Source of the DNA: Limnobacter sp. 130 | GTDB lineage: Bacteria; Pseudomonadota; Gammaproteobacteria; Burkholderiales; Burkholderiaceae_B | Length of the DNA: 64,000 bases | Assembly (NCBI RefSeq): GCF_902506325.1 | Contig: NZ_LR732330.1 | Coordinates: 186,001-250,000 of the forward strand | Direction: 5' to 3' | Shown: piece by piece, positions 32,105-41,273 of the stretch | How the letters are laid out: each line of letters opens with the position of its first letter | How positions within the stretch are numbered: the stretch's first letter is position 1 | Translations under genes and position numbers: made by a program | Notes under the pieces: model-generated | Database searches by the model: none | What the model was told of the DNA's origin: nothing | What the model saw: only the letters and a program-made list of their open reading frames with translations

Positions 32105-33277
32105 ATGGCGAACGCTGCGGTAACGCCTTATTCCACCGTCCCGGTTGACCTGGCCATTGCTGTTGGCGAGGCTTCTGGTGACTGGATAGGTGCCCTGGCG
32201 ATTGAACACCTGATACAAACCCAATCACTGGCAATGGAAGGTATTGCTGGTCCCAAGCTTAGGGACCTTGGTGTCAAGCCTTTACACGGATCGGAAGAAC
32301 TTTCTGTGCGCGGCTATGTTGAGGTGTTGCGTCATTTGCCCCGTTTGCTGAAAATGCGCAAAAACCTGATTCAGCATTGGTCAGTACACAATCGCCCCAA
32401 AGTATTTGTGGGTGTTGACGCGCCCGACTTCAATTTGAATCTTGAGTTGGCCCTGCGTGAAAGCGGAGTGCCCACAGTGCATGTGGTTTGCCCATCCATT
32501 TGGGCCTGGCGCATGGAGCGTATTCATAAAATAAAAGCGGCATGCAGCCATGTGTTGTGCATATTTCCCTTTGAGCCTGAAATTTTGGCGAAAGAGGGTA
32601 TATCGGCAACTTACATTGGTCATCCCATGGCTGCATTGGTGCCACAACAAATTGATCCTTTGGCGTATCGCGCTGCGTTGGGCTTACAAAGCGAAGGGCA
32701 GCTTCTTGCTGTGTTACCGGGCAGCAGGGGGGCCGAAGTCAAACACATTGGCCCGGCGTTTGTGCTAGCGGGCCTTGAGCTACTGAAACACAAACCCGAT
32801 TTGCGCTTTGTTACTCCGATGCCACCAGCAAGCAAATTGCTGGACATGTTCAGGAGCATGGTTCCGCCGCAATTGCTTGATCGCTGGGCTTTGGTCGAGG
32901 GCAAGTCCCACGAATGCATGGCGGCAGCTGATGCAGTCATGCTGGCCAGCGGCACCGCCACCCTAGAGGCGATGATGTACCGCAAGCCCATGGTCATTGC
33001 CTACAAAATGCCTTGGTTAAGCTACCAAATGATGAAAGGCAAGGGCTACCAACCCTACGTGGGTTTGCCCAATATTTTACTGAACGAGTTTGCGGTGCCT
33101 GAATTGCTGCAAGACGATGCAACACCGATCGCTTTGGCTGAAAAAGCACTTTTTCAGCTGGACAACGACGCAAATCGCGACAAACTTCAAACGCTGTTTG
33201 CAGAACAGCACCAGCGCCTGTTGAAGCCGTCAGGAGAAATTGCAAGCCGCGTGATTCAGCAGGTCATGCATGGTTAA
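32105..33277 (+). CDS. lpxB: Lipid-A-disaccharide synthase
   Basis: GT19-family glycosyltransferase joining UDP-diacylglucosamine and lipid X at the inner leaflet of the cytoplasmic membrane. AVGEASGDWIGA near residues 19-30 is the N-terminal signature. VFVGVDAPDFNL (about 100-111), CPSIWAWRMERIHKIK (about 126-141) and LLAVLPGSRGAEVKHIGP (about 200-217) are further LpxB landmarks, and LASGTATLEAMMYRKPMVIAYK lies near residues 282-303. The 390-residue length fits. It overlaps rnhB by 8 bases. Confidence 0.96.
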   Translation: MANAAVTPYSTVPVDLAIAVGEASGDWIGALAIEHLIQTQSLAMEGIAGPKLRDLGVKPLHGSEELSVRGYVEVLRHLPRLLKMRKNLIQHWSVHNRPKVFVGVDAPDFNLNLELALRESGVPTVHVVCPSIWAWRMERIHKIKAACSHVLCIFPFEPEILAKEGISATYIGHPMAALVPQQIDPLAYRAALGLQSEGQLLAVLPGSRGAEVKHIGPAFVLAGLELLKHKPDLRFVTPMPPASKLLDMFRSMVPPQLLDRWALVEGKSHECMAAADAVMLASGTATLEAMMYRKPMVIAYKMPWLSYQMMKGKGYQPYVGLPNILLNEFAVPELLQDDATPIALAEKALFQLDNDANRDKLQTLFAEQHQRLLKPSGEIASRVIQQVMHG

Positions 33278-33926
33278 GCTTCATGAATGGCCTGATATTC
33301 AGGCATACGCTGCACAGCACGGCCTTTCGGTCATTGGTGTGGATGAAGCCGGTCGCGGCCCCCTTTGCGGCCCTGTGGTGGCGGGCGCTGCCTTGTTACA
33401 TGAACCCAACATCATTGACGGATTGGCTTGTTCAAAGACACTAAGCGCTAAAAAACGAGAGCACCTGGCCGCAGCGATCAAGCACCAAGCACAAGCCAGT
33501 GCAGTGGCCCAGGCAACTGTGGAAGAAATTGATCACCTGAACATACTGCAAGCCAGTTTACTGGCCATGTGGCGGGCCGTTGATTCGGTGCTTGAACAAG
33601 CAAAACTGAAACCTGAGCAATGCCTGGTGGTCGTGGATGGCAACAAATTGCCCAAGTGGCCTTACAGGGCCATTGCAGTGGTGAAGGGCGATACAAAAAT
33701 TCCAGCGATCTCAGCGGGATCCATTTTGGCAAAAGTTGCTCGAGACGAATGGTGCAAAACACACGCGCTTCAGTATCCCCAGTATGAACTGGATGTTCAC
33801 ATGGGCTATCCCACTGCCCGTCACATGGCATTGTTGGTGGAACATGGCGCAACACAGGTTCACAGAAAATCATTCAGACCTGTGCGCGAAGCATTGGAAC
33901 GTGCTCAACAAGACTTGGCACTTTAA
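33270..33926 (+). CDS. rnhB: Ribonuclease HII
   Basis: Cleaves RNA in RNA/DNA hybrids and starts removal of single ribonucleotides from DNA. VIGVDEAGRGPLCGPVVAGA (about residues 20-40) carries the first two catalytic acids of the DEAGRG motif. The remaining acids lie in CLVVVDGNKLP and in SILAKVARDEW. The 218-residue length is standard. Its start overlaps the lpxB stop, as in many betaproteobacteria. In E. coli dnaE follows; here a TrmH-family methyltransferase gene follows instead. Confidence 0.96.
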   Translation: MVKLHEWPDIQAYAAQHGLSVIGVDEAGRGPLCGPVVAGAALLHEPNIIDGLACSKTLSAKKREHLAAAIKHQAQASAVAQATVEEIDHLNILQASLLAMWRAVDSVLEQAKLKPEQCLVVVDGNKLPKWPYRAIAVVKGDTKIPAISAGSILAKVARDEWCKTHALQYPQYELDVHMGYPTARHMALLVEHGATQVHRKSFRPVREALERAQQDLAL

Positions 33927-33934
33927 AGGCAGGC

Positions 33935-34756
33935 ATGAGTTACGAACGCAATTTTACGCAGATTGAGTCTGCCCAAAACGAACGCTTGAAAGCAGCCATC
34001 AAACTGCTGTCGTCGAACCATGCCTTGCGCAATAGTGGCTTGGCTGCGGCTGAAGGCTTGCACCTTGCGCAAACCCTGTTGCACCTGCCCGGCGTCAGCA
34101 TTGAATCGGTGTGGATTCCTCAAAGCCTGTTGAACAAGCCAGAGTGGCTCACCATGTCCGCATTAAGTGATGTGCTGGAAGAAGGGCAAGTGCGCTGCCT
34201 GGTTCTAAGCGACGCGCTGTATGCCAAGCTTAGCAAGCTGGCAACACCAACGGGCCCCATGATATTTTTTGAGCCCGTGAATGCCAGTAGCACCATTGAT
34301 TTAAACCACGACATCGCATTGCTGGATGGTATTCAGGACCCGGGCAATGTGGGCACCTTGTTGCGAAATTGTGCGGCCGCCGGAATAAAGCAAGTGGCCT
34401 TGAGCGACCACAGCGCCTGGGTCTGGAGCGACAAAGTGCTGCGTGCAGGCATGGGCGCACAGTTCAGCTTGCAACTTTATTCCGAAGCTGAGTTGCTGAA
34501 AGCGCTTTCTTTGGGGCCGCTAAAAACGCCAGTCAGGGTTACCAGTCTTCACCCGAAAAGTATCGACCTGTTTGACGCCAATTTAAAGCCTGCAGGTGTT
34601 TGGGTGTTTGGCAGCGAAGGGCAGGGCGTGAGCCAAGCCTGGCTTGATCGTGCAAGTGAGCACATTCGAATTCCACAAAGCAAATACATTGAGAGCCTGA
34701 ACGTGGGCAGCAGCAGTGCCGTGTGTTTGTTTGAACAATTCAGGCAAAGACGGTAA
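33935..34756 (+). CDS. TrmH/SpoU-family RNA 2'-O-methyltransferase
   Basis: SAM-dependent knotted (SPOUT) methyltransferase. Motif 1 is LLDGIQDPGNVGTLLRNCAAAGI near residues 127-149, motif 2 VWVFGSEGQGVS near 222-233, and motif 3 IPQSKYIESLNVGSSSAVCLFE near 247-268. An N-terminal ~100-residue substrate-binding domain of the SpoU type precedes. The 273-residue length resembles the RNA methyltransferases found after rnhB in Burkholderiales. Whether the target is rRNA or tRNA cannot be read from the sequence. Its last codons contain the likely promoter of the downstream photolyase-family gene. It starts 8 bases after rnhB. Confidence 0.9.
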   Translation: MSYERNFTQIESAQNERLKAAIKLLSSNHALRNSGLAAAEGLHLAQTLLHLPGVSIESVWIPQSLLNKPEWLTMSALSDVLEEGQVRCLVLSDALYAKLSKLATPTGPMIFFEPVNASSTIDLNHDIALLDGIQDPGNVGTLLRNCAAAGIKQVALSDHSAWVWSDKVLRAGMGAQFSLQLYSEAELLKALSLGPLKTPVRVTSLHPKSIDLFDANLKPAGVWVFGSEGQGVSQAWLDRASEHIRIPQSKYIESLNVGSSSAVCLFEQFRQRR

Positions 34757-34759
34757 AAT
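34731..34759 (+). promoter_or_regulatory. Probable promoter of the photolyase-family gene
   Basis: TTGAAC (34731-34736) and TAAAAT (34754-34759) are 17 bases apart, a good sigma-70 match. The -35 lies within the end of the methyltransferase gene and transcription would begin around 34766, directly at the LexA-type box. Confidence 0.5.
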
Positions 34760-34767
34760 CAAATACA

Positions 34768-34783
34768 CTGTACACTTAAACAG
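34768..34783 (+). promoter_or_regulatory. Candidate LexA (SOS) box
   Basis: CTGT-ACACTTAA-ACAG is an exact CTGT-N8-ACAG palindrome, the half-site pattern bound by E. coli-type LexA. The symmetry extends outward (CACTGT / ACAGTG, then AATA / GTATT with one base offset). It overlaps the predicted transcription start and ends 20 bases before the ATG at 34804, an ideal repression site. E. coli-type boxes are used in many beta- and gammaproteobacteria. Confidence 0.65.
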
Positions 34784-34803
34784 TGGTATTTGGATATTGC
34801 CGC

Positions 34804-36477
34804 ATGCACCTGCACCTTGTTTGGCTAAAAAAAGACCTGCGCCTTAGCGACCATGCCCCCTGGCATGCTGCAGTTGCGGCAGCACACGAGACCAAGGGTT
34901 GTGTGGTGGCATTGTATTGCCTTGAGCCCAAACTGATACGGCAAGCCGACAGCGCTCCCCAACATTTTGAGTTTGCACGCGAATGCCTTCAGGAAATCGC
35001 TGAGGATTTACCAGAGCATGTGCCCTTGTTGCTGGCCAAAGCCAATGCGCCGGTTGCCTTGCAAACACTGGCTTTGTGCTGTGAGCAAATCACCATTTAC
35101 AGCCACGAAGAGACGGGCAACTGGGCCAGCTTTGAGCGAGACAAAGAAATCAAATCCTGGTGCAAAAAACACAGCACAACCTGGGTTGAGTTTCCGACTA
35201 ATGCAGTAGTGCGGCGGCTTGGAAACCGCGACGACTGGGGCAAGCTTTGGCTCGAAACCATGCGCAAACCAGTACTGGCCAAACCCGTTTTCTCGGGGCT
35301 TTCGCAAGCCACCTGGTTTGATTTTCCGCAAAGCCTGCAACAAAAACTTGAAGAAAATGGACTGCCCTGTACGCAATTGAACCGATCACTTTGGCCCCAA
35401 TGGGCTCACGTTGCACACTTTTATCCAAAACAATTAAGCGACAAAGCCTTGCGCCAACGCGGAGGTCGGCGACATGCGCATGCGTGTCTGAATGAATTTT
35501 TAAATGAACGCGGAATGAATTACCGCTTCGAGATGTCCAGCCCCTTAAGCGCTGAATCAGCCTGCTCGCGCATCTCTCCTTACCTGGCTTTTGGTGTAAT
35601 TTCCATTCGGGAAGTGCTGGAGAAATTGGGTCAGGCTCGCCAGCAACTGGCGGAAAGCACACTGCCACCCAAGGTTCAAACGCAGTGGCGACAGTCCCTG
35701 AAATCATTTGAAAGTCGATTGCACTGGCATTGTCATTTTATTCAAAAACTGGAAAGCGAACCTGAGCTTGAATATCGATCAGCTCACCGCGGCTTGAACG
35801 GCATGCGTAATTTTGCAGCGTTAACGCCAGAAGAAAGCAACAAGGCCATGGCGTGGATCGAAGGACGCACCGGCTTTCCCATGGTTGATGCATGCATGCG
35901 AATGCTACGCGCCACGGGTTGGGTCAACTTTCGCATGCGTGCCATGCTGGTGGCTTTTGCTTCATACCAGTTGTGGCTAGATTGGCGGCATACTGCGCCC
36001 ATGTTGGCGCGTGAATTCCTGGATTACGAACCCGGGATTCACTACCCTCAGTTTCAAATGCAGTCTGGCGTCACGGGTATTAATACCTTGCGTATTTATA
36101 ACCCGGTCAAGCAAGCCAAAGACCATGATCCAAAGGGTGTGTTTATTCGGCGCTGGATACCTGAACTGAAAAATATCCCTGACCCCTGGATAGCAGAACC
36201 CTGGAATACGCCGCTTTTGATTCAACAAGAATGTGGCTGCAGGGTGGGTGAACATTACCCTTGGCCGATAGTTGATCCGGATACGGCAATTGCCAAAGCG
36301 CGAGCGAACATTACCGAATTCAGGCATCGCAAAGGTTTTGCGGAGGAATCAAAACGTGTTTACGAGAAACACGGCTCGAGAAATCCAAACCGCAATGGCA
36401 CGCCTGCGCCACGCGGCAAGAAAAAAGAAATTGGCGAGTCTGTTGCACAAACTGACCCACAACAAAGCTTGTTTTAA
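34804..36477 (+). CDS. Divergent cryptochrome/photolyase-family flavoprotein
   Basis: The protein is 557 residues from the ATG at 34804. It opens with HLVWLKKDLRLSDHAPW, the N-terminal alpha/beta antenna domain of photolyases. The C-terminal FAD-binding domain is clear: GRTGFPMVDACMRMLRATGWVNFRMR (about residues 357-382), DWRHTAPMLAREFLDYEPGIHYPQFQ, and RIYNPVKQAKDHDPKGVFIRRWIPEL (about 427-452). The class I CPD photolyase stretch NNGGWQW is replaced by YPQFQMQSG at residues 414-422, so the lesion specificity is uncertain. A flexible basic tail ends in DPQQSLF, which resembles a beta-clamp binding motif. The frame is open to a GTG at 34783, but that lies inside the LexA-type box. DNA repair by light is the family role; cryptochrome-like signalling is possible. 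Confidence 0.85.
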   Translation: MHLHLVWLKKDLRLSDHAPWHAAVAAAHETKGCVVALYCLEPKLIRQADSAPQHFEFARECLQEIAEDLPEHVPLLLAKANAPVALQTLALCCEQITIYSHEETGNWASFERDKEIKSWCKKHSTTWVEFPTNAVVRRLGNRDDWGKLWLETMRKPVLAKPVFSGLSQATWFDFPQSLQQKLEENGLPCTQLNRSLWPQWAHVAHFYPKQLSDKALRQRGGRRHAHACLNEFLNERGMNYRFEMSSPLSAESACSRISPYLAFGVISIREVLEKLGQARQQLAESTLPPKVQTQWRQSLKSFESRLHWHCHFIQKLESEPELEYRSAHRGLNGMRNFAALTPEESNKAMAWIEGRTGFPMVDACMRMLRATGWVNFRMRAMLVAFASYQLWLDWRHTAPMLAREFLDYEPGIHYPQFQMQSGVTGINTLRIYNPVKQAKDHDPKGVFIRRWIPELKNIPDPWIAEPWNTPLLIQQECGCRVGEHYPWPIVDPDTAIAKARANITEFRHRKGFAEESKRVYEKHGSRNPNRNGTPAPRGKKKEIGESVAQTDPQQSLF

Positions 36478-36483
36478 GCGTGC

Positions 36484-37320
36484 TTAATAAATCGGCGAAC
36501 CCAAATTCAACTGCTGCAAAATTGTCGTTGAAATTTCTTCGATCGATTTGCTGGTCGAACTCAACCAGCTGATGCCCTCGCGGCGCATCATGAATTCAGC
36601 CGATTTAATTTCCTGCCTGCAATTTTCCAGTGATGCGTATTTGCTCCCCGGTCGACGCTCGTTGCGAATTTCGCTTAAACGTTCGGGTGAAATCGAGAGT
36701 CCAAAAATTTTGTCTTTGAAAGGGGGTAGGGCAGTTGGCAATTCACCCCGTTCAAAGTCCTCAGGTATCAAAGGGTAGTTCGCGGCCTTAATACCGTATT
36801 GCATGGCCAAATACAGGCTCGTGGGTGTTTTACCTGAACGTGATACCCCAACCAATATCACATCGGCGGCTTGCAGGTCTTTGTGGGTTTGACCGTCGTC
36901 ATGCGCAAGGGTGTAGTTGATTGCTTCAATTCGATTCTTGTATTGCTCGTTGTCTGCAATTGTGTGTGAACGGCCAATGCGGTGAGTGCTCTTGATGTCC
37001 AGCTCTTTTTCCAAAGGCTCTACGAAGGTGAGGAATAAATCCATGAACACGCCATCGGCCTGTTTCACCACGTCGTTAATGACCGAGTTCACCAAAGTGC
37101 TAAAAACAATCGGCTTTTGACCATCGTATTTTGCAATGTCATTGATCTTTTGCCGCGCCGAAATTGCCTTCACTTCTGAATCAATAAAGGGGATCCGAAT
37201 TTGCTTGAACCGGATGCCTTCAAATTGTGACAACACCGAGTGGCCAAGGGTTTCCGCGGTAATGCCTGTGCCGTCTGACACAAAAACTACCGTACGTTCC
37301 TGGCTTACATTTTCTGACAT
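36484..37320 (-). CDS. ppsR: PEP synthase regulatory kinase/pyrophosphorylase
   Basis: Bifunctional regulator (DUF299 family) that inactivates PEP synthase by ADP-dependent phosphorylation of a threonine and reactivates it by phosphate-dependent removal. The P-loop GVSRSGKT is at residues 158-165 and is followed by [11 protein letters not shown]. The opening [21 protein letters not shown] (about residues 13-33) is diagnostic. The 278-residue length fits. It is divergent from its target gene ppsA, with 136 bases between the two starts, which is the normal arrangement and settles the function. Confidence 0.95.
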   Translation of the reverse strand: MSENVSQERTVVFVSDGTGITAETLGHSVLSQFEGIRFKQIRIPFIDSEVKAISARQKINDIAKYDGQKPIVFSTLVNSVINDVVKQADGVFMDLFLTFVEPLEKELDIKSTHRIGRSHTIADNEQYKNRIEAINYTLAHDDGQTHKDLQAADVILVGVSRSGKTPTSLYLAMQYGIKAANYPLIPEDFERGELPTALPPFKDKIFGLSISPERLSEIRNERRPGSKYASLENCRQEIKSAEFMMRREGISWLSSTSKSIEEISTTILQQLNLGSPIY

Positions 37321-37341
37321 GAATCAATCCTGTATGTATCG

Positions 37342-37370
37342 GTGGCAAAAGGTCGGGTTACAGTTACAAT
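37342..37370 (+). promoter_or_regulatory. Possible promoter of ppsA
   Basis: GTGGCA (37342-37347) and TACAAT (37365-37370) are 17 bases apart in the ppsR-ppsA divergent region. The leader to the ppsA ATG at 37457 would be about 80 bases. The match is moderate, and no operator is evident. Confidence 0.35.
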
Positions 37371-37456
37371 CATAAAAAGAAATCAGGGGAAATAGTCGAT
37401 GCGTGTGCACCCAATTCGCCGCATTCACTATTTCTTTTGAACTACAAGGTGAATCA

Positions 37457-39865
37457 ATGTCAACAAATCAAGGAGTTAGCCCAACAGCTCTTGTTGCACC
37501 ATTCGAAAAACTTCGAATGGAAGATGTAGAAACTGTCGGCGGTAAAAACTCGTCTCTGGGGGAAATGATCTCCCAATTGGCAGAAACCGGTGTGCGTGTG
37601 CCTGGTGGCTTTGCCACAACAGCCCATGCCTTCCGCGAGTTTCTGAAAGCCAATAATCTGGTTGAACGAATCAACGCCAAACTCGATGCCCTGAACGTGG
37701 AAGATGTTCGGGCGTTGACTCAAGCCGGTGCAGAAATCCGCAATTGGGTCATTGAGGCACCGTTGCCTGCCGATCTCGAAAAAGAGATTCGCGATTCCTA
37801 CGCCACCATGATGGCGCAAAGCAGTGGTGAAATTTCAGTCGCTGTGCGTTCTTCAGCAACTGCTGAAGACTTGCCCGACGCGTCCTTTGCAGGCCAACAA
37901 GAATCTTTCCTGAACGTCACTGGCATTGACGATGTACTGGAAAAAATCAAGGAAGTGTTTGCATCGCTCTACAACGACCGTGCCATTTCCTATCGTGTTC
38001 ACAAGGGCTTTGCCCACGCAGATGTGGCTCTGAGTGCGGGCGTGCAGCGCATGGTCCGCTCTGACAAAGCAGCTTCTGGCGTCATGTTTACCATGGACAC
38101 CGAAAGCGGCTTCGATCAGGTTGTTTTCATTACCTCAAGCTATGGCTTGGGCGAAACAGTGGTGCAGGGCGCAGTTAACCCCGATGAGTTTTATGTGTTC
38201 AAGCCGACTTTGGCTTCGGGCAGCTACCCCATTATTCGTCGCCAAATTGGTTCCAAGCTGATCAAGATGGAATTTGACGCGCTGAAGGAAAGTGGTAAAA
38301 GTGTGCGCACCGTGGATGTACCTGCTGAGCAGCGCAACCGCTATTCACTGAACGACGACGATGTAATCGAGTTGGCCAAGTACGCCATGATCATCGAAAA
38401 GCATTACGGTCGCCCCATGGACATTGAATGGGGCAAAGACGGCATCGACGGCAAGCTGTACATTTTGCAAGCACGTCCGGAAACCGTGAATTCCCAGAAA
38501 GACAACGATGTACAGTTGCGTTACAAGCTCAAGGGCAATTCAGCAATTTTGAGTTCGGGTCGGGCAATTGGTCAGAAAATTGGTGCGGGCTCTGTGCGCG
38601 TCATCAATGATTCATCTGAAATGGACCGTGTTCAGGCTGGCGATATTTTGGTCACCGACATGACAGATCCCAACTGGGAACCGGTCATGAAACGCGCCGC
38701 AGCCATTGTGACCAACCGGGGTGGCCGCACTTGCCATGCCGCGATTATTGCGCGTGAACTGGGTATTCCGGCGGTGGTGGGTTGTGGTGATGCCACCGAG
38801 AAACTGACCGAAGGCATGCTGGTGACAGTGAGTTGTTCGGAAGGCGACACCGGTTATATTTATGAGGGTTTGCTGGAAACCGAAGTCAGTGAAGTGAAAC
38901 GCGGTGCGCTGCCTGAAATTCCCGTAAAAATCATGATGAACGTGGGCAACCCACAATTGGCTTTTGAGTTTTGCCAACTGCCCAACAAAGGTGTTGGCTT
39001 GGCCCGCCTTGAATTCATCATCAACAACGCGATTGGCATTCACCCCAAGGCCATTCTTGATTACCCCAATGTAGATGCTGACCTGAAAAAAGCAGTTGAA
39101 AGCGTGGCACGCGGCCACGCCAGCCCGGTTGCATTTTTCGTCGACAAACTGGCCGAAGGCGTTGCAACCATTGCGGCAGCTTTTTATCCAAAGCCAGTGA
39201 TTGTGCGGATGTCCGATTTCAAGTCCAACGAATACCGCAAATTGATCGGCGGCAGCCGTTACGAACCCGAGGAAGAAAACCCAATGTTGGGCTTCCGGGG
39301 TGCGGCGCGCTACATTTCTGAAGAGTTTGCCGAATGTTTTGAAATGGAATGCCTGGCCTTGAAGCGTGTTCGCGAACAAATGGGCCTGGACAACGTTCAA
39401 ATCATGATTCCGTTTGTGCGTACTTTGAACCAGGCCGCCCGCGTGGTGGACTTATTGGGTCGCAACGGATTAAAGCGCGGCGAGAACGGCCTGAAAGTGG
39501 TCATGATGTGTGAAGTGCCGTCCAACGCGGTGTTGGCCGATCAGTTCCTGGAGTACTTTGATGGATTCTCCATTGGCTCCAACGACCTGACTCAACTCAC
39601 CTTGGGGCTTGACCGAGATTCTGGGCTGGATATTTTGGCAGCTGATTTCGACGAACGTGACCCGGCAGTGCGCGCCTTGTTAAGCAAAGCCATTGACGCT
39701 TGCAAATCCAAGGGCAAATATGTGGGTATTTGCGGGCAAGGGCCCTCGGATCACCCCGACTTTGCTTTGTGGCTGGCCGGCGAGGGAATTGAGTCCATTT
39801 CATTGAATCCGGACACAGTCATTGATACTTGGCAAAAACTGGCGGACAAGTTCAACAAAAAGTAA
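37457..39865 (+). CDS. ppsA: Phosphoenolpyruvate synthase
   Basis: Makes PEP from pyruvate with ATP giving AMP and phosphate, for gluconeogenesis. From the ATG at 37457, preceded by AAGGTGAA, the protein is 802 residues. The N-terminal ATP-grasp domain contains [12 protein letters not shown] and [26 protein letters not shown]. The swivelling phosphohistidine domain holds the catalytic His at H427 in [17 protein letters not shown], with the threonine target of PpsR two residues before it. The C-terminal TIM-barrel has [17 protein letters not shown] and [15 protein letters not shown]. The frame runs upstream to 37403, but that extension lacks a ribosome binding site. Divergent from ppsR. Confidence 0.97.
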   Translation: MSTNQGVSPTALVAPFEKLRMEDVETVGGKNSSLGEMISQLAETGVRVPGGFATTAHAFREFLKANNLVERINAKLDALNVEDVRALTQAGAEIRNWVIEAPLPADLEKEIRDSYATMMAQSSGEISVAVRSSATAEDLPDASFAGQQESFLNVTGIDDVLEKIKEVFASLYNDRAISYRVHKGFAHADVALSAGVQRMVRSDKAASGVMFTMDTESGFDQVVFITSSYGLGETVVQGAVNPDEFYVFKPTLASGSYPIIRRQIGSKLIKMEFDALKESGKSVRTVDVPAEQRNRYSLNDDDVIELAKYAMIIEKHYGRPMDIEWGKDGIDGKLYILQARPETVNSQKDNDVQLRYKLKGNSAILSSGRAIGQKIGAGSVRVINDSSEMDRVQAGDILVTDMTDPNWEPVMKRAAAIVTNRGGRTCHAAIIARELGIPAVVGCGDATEKLTEGMLVTVSCSEGDTGYIYEGLLETEVSEVKRGALPEIPVKIMMNVGNPQLAFEFCQLPNKGVGLARLEFIINNAIGIHPKAILDYPNVDADLKKAVESVARGHASPVAFFVDKLAEGVATIAAAFYPKPVIVRMSDFKSNEYRKLIGGSRYEPEEENPMLGFRGAARYISEEFAECFEMECLALKRVREQMGLDNVQIMIPFVRTLNQAARVVDLLGRNGLKRGENGLKVVMMCEVPSNAVLADQFLEYFDGFSIGSNDLTQLTLGLDRDSGLDILAADFDERDPAVRALLSKAIDACKSKGKYVGICGQGPSDHPDFALWLAGEGIESISLNPDTVIDTWQKLADKFNKK

Positions 39866-39880
39866 AAAGGAGTCACACCA

Positions 39881-40303
39881 TTGAGCAATTTCTCACTGTG
39901 GTTGGTATTGGCGGGTATTTTGTTGATTGCCGAGATCACCACAGGTACGTTTTACTTGCTCATGGTGTCTTTGGGTGCGGCCATCGGTGCACTGATGGCC
40001 TATCTGGGCTACGGACTTGAAATTCAAATTGGCACAGCCGCCGTGTTTGCGGTGGCTGGCAGCCTTCTACTTCGCAACCGCTCAGTCAAGCGGAGCAAAA
40101 CAGACAAACAACATGATTTACTCGACATCGGCAACAAGCTTGAAATTTCCAGCTGGAATGCGGGTGGGCGTACCAATGTGCAATATCGTGGTGCCTCCTG
40201 GGCTGCAGAGAGCACTGACGCAACGCCTGTAAGCGGCCTGCATCAAATTGTCGATGTTCAGGGCAATGTCCTGAAAGTCAAAAGCATATCGACACACGCA
40301 TAA
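39881..40303 (+). CDS. NfeD-like membrane protein
   Basis: Small inner-membrane protein of 140 residues. Two or three hydrophobic helices lie in residues 4-68 (FSLWLVLAGILLIAEITTGTFYLL and the following glycine-rich helices), and a C-terminal OB-fold-like domain of about 70 residues follows (GNKLEISSWNAGGRTNVQYRGASWAAES). This is the short NfeD plan without the ClpP-like protease domain. The start is a TTG at 39881 with AAAGGAG close upstream. The next gene encodes a stomatin-like SPFH protein; NfeD and SPFH proteins are encoded side by side in many bacteria and act together in membrane microdomains or membrane quality control. Confidence 0.9.
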   Translation: MSNFSLWLVLAGILLIAEITTGTFYLLMVSLGAAIGALMAYLGYGLEIQIGTAAVFAVAGSLLLRNRSVKRSKTDKQHDLLDIGNKLEISSWNAGGRTNVQYRGASWAAESTDATPVSGLHQIVDVQGNVLKVKSISTHA

Positions 40304-40350
40304 TCGGCCTGGTCTGGTCCCACAGACCTGCCAATCAAAGGAGAGTTTTC

Positions 40351-41256
40351 ATGGAAGTTTCAATTGTCATATTGATTCTGGCGATTGTGTTCGTCAGTCA
40401 GGCCCTGCGCATTGTGCCGCAGCAAAGTGCGTGGGTTGTCGAGCGTTTGGGCAAGTACGACCGCACCTTGCAGGCAGGTTTGAATTTTCTGGTTCCCTTC
40501 ATTGAGCGCGTCTCCTACAAGCATTCCCTGAAAGAAATTCCCCTCGATGTGCCCAGCCAGGTGTGTATTACCAAAGACAACACACAACTTCAGGTCGATG
40601 GCATTTTGTATTTTCAAGTCACAGACGCCATGCGGGCGAGCTATGGCTCCAGCGACTACATCAGTGCGATTACCCAATTGGCGCAAACCACTTTGCGCTC
40701 GATTATCGGTCGCATGGAACTGGACAAAACCTTTGAAGAACGGGACATGATCAACGCTGCGATTGTTCAGGCACTCGATGAAGCCGCCATGAACTGGGGT
40801 GTCAAGGTACTTCGCTATGAAATCAAAGACTTGACGCCACCTCGTGAGATTTTACTTTCAATGCAGGCGCAAATCACGGCCGAGCGTGAAAAGCGCGCCC
40901 TGATCGCCGCTTCCGAAGGCCGCAAGCAAGAACAAATCAACATTGCCAATGGTGAGCGTGAATCTGCTATCGCTCGCTCGGAGGGTGATCGAATTGCTGC
41001 CATCAACCGCGCTCAAGGTGAGGCCGGTGCGATCAAGGAAATAGCCGAAGCCACTGCAGAGGCACTGCGCAAAGTGGCAGCAGCTGTGGCCGAGCCTGGC
41101 GGCATGGAAGCGGTGAATTTGAAAGTGGCCGAACAGTACATTGAGGCGTTCTCGGGCGTCGCGAAGGTGGGCAACACACTGATTCTACCCGGCGACTTGT
41201 CGAACATGGGTTCTATGGTGGCAGCGGCCATGCAGGTGGTGAAGCAGGGCAAGTAA
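40351..41256 (+). CDS. qmcA: SPFH/Band 7 membrane protein (slipin/QmcA type)
   Basis: Stomatin-like protein of 301 residues anchored by an N-terminal hydrophobic segment (SIVILILAIVFVSQALRIV). The Band 7 domain spans roughly residues 20-190, opening with VPQQSAWVVERLGKYDRTLQAGLNFLVPF. A long alanine- and glutamate-rich helix (about 175-250) gives the oligomerisation coiled coil. E. coli QmcA is a homologue that forms complexes with FtsH. It lies 47 bases after the NfeD-like gene and has an AAAGGAGAG ribosome binding site. The exact substrate or client cannot be deduced. The gene symbol is by homology to E. coli qmcA. Confidence 0.9.
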   Translation: MEVSIVILILAIVFVSQALRIVPQQSAWVVERLGKYDRTLQAGLNFLVPFIERVSYKHSLKEIPLDVPSQVCITKDNTQLQVDGILYFQVTDAMRASYGSSDYISAITQLAQTTLRSIIGRMELDKTFEERDMINAAIVQALDEAAMNWGVKVLRYEIKDLTPPREILLSMQAQITAEREKRALIAASEGRKQEQINIANGERESAIARSEGDRIAAINRAQGEAGAIKEIAEATAEALRKVAAAVAEPGGMEAVNLKVAEQYIEAFSGVAKVGNTLILPGDLSNMGSMVAAAMQVVKQGK

Positions 41257-41273
41257 TTGCCCGGCTTGTTGAA

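Noticed and set aside
37403-37456. Possible upstream start of ppsA
   Set aside because: The extra 18 residues have no family counterpart, and AAGGTGAA precedes the ATG at 37457.
38612-39400. 262-codon minus-strand ORF within ppsA
   Set aside because: It is the antisense shadow of ppsA, with a composition (many His, Phe, Asn) typical of such frames.
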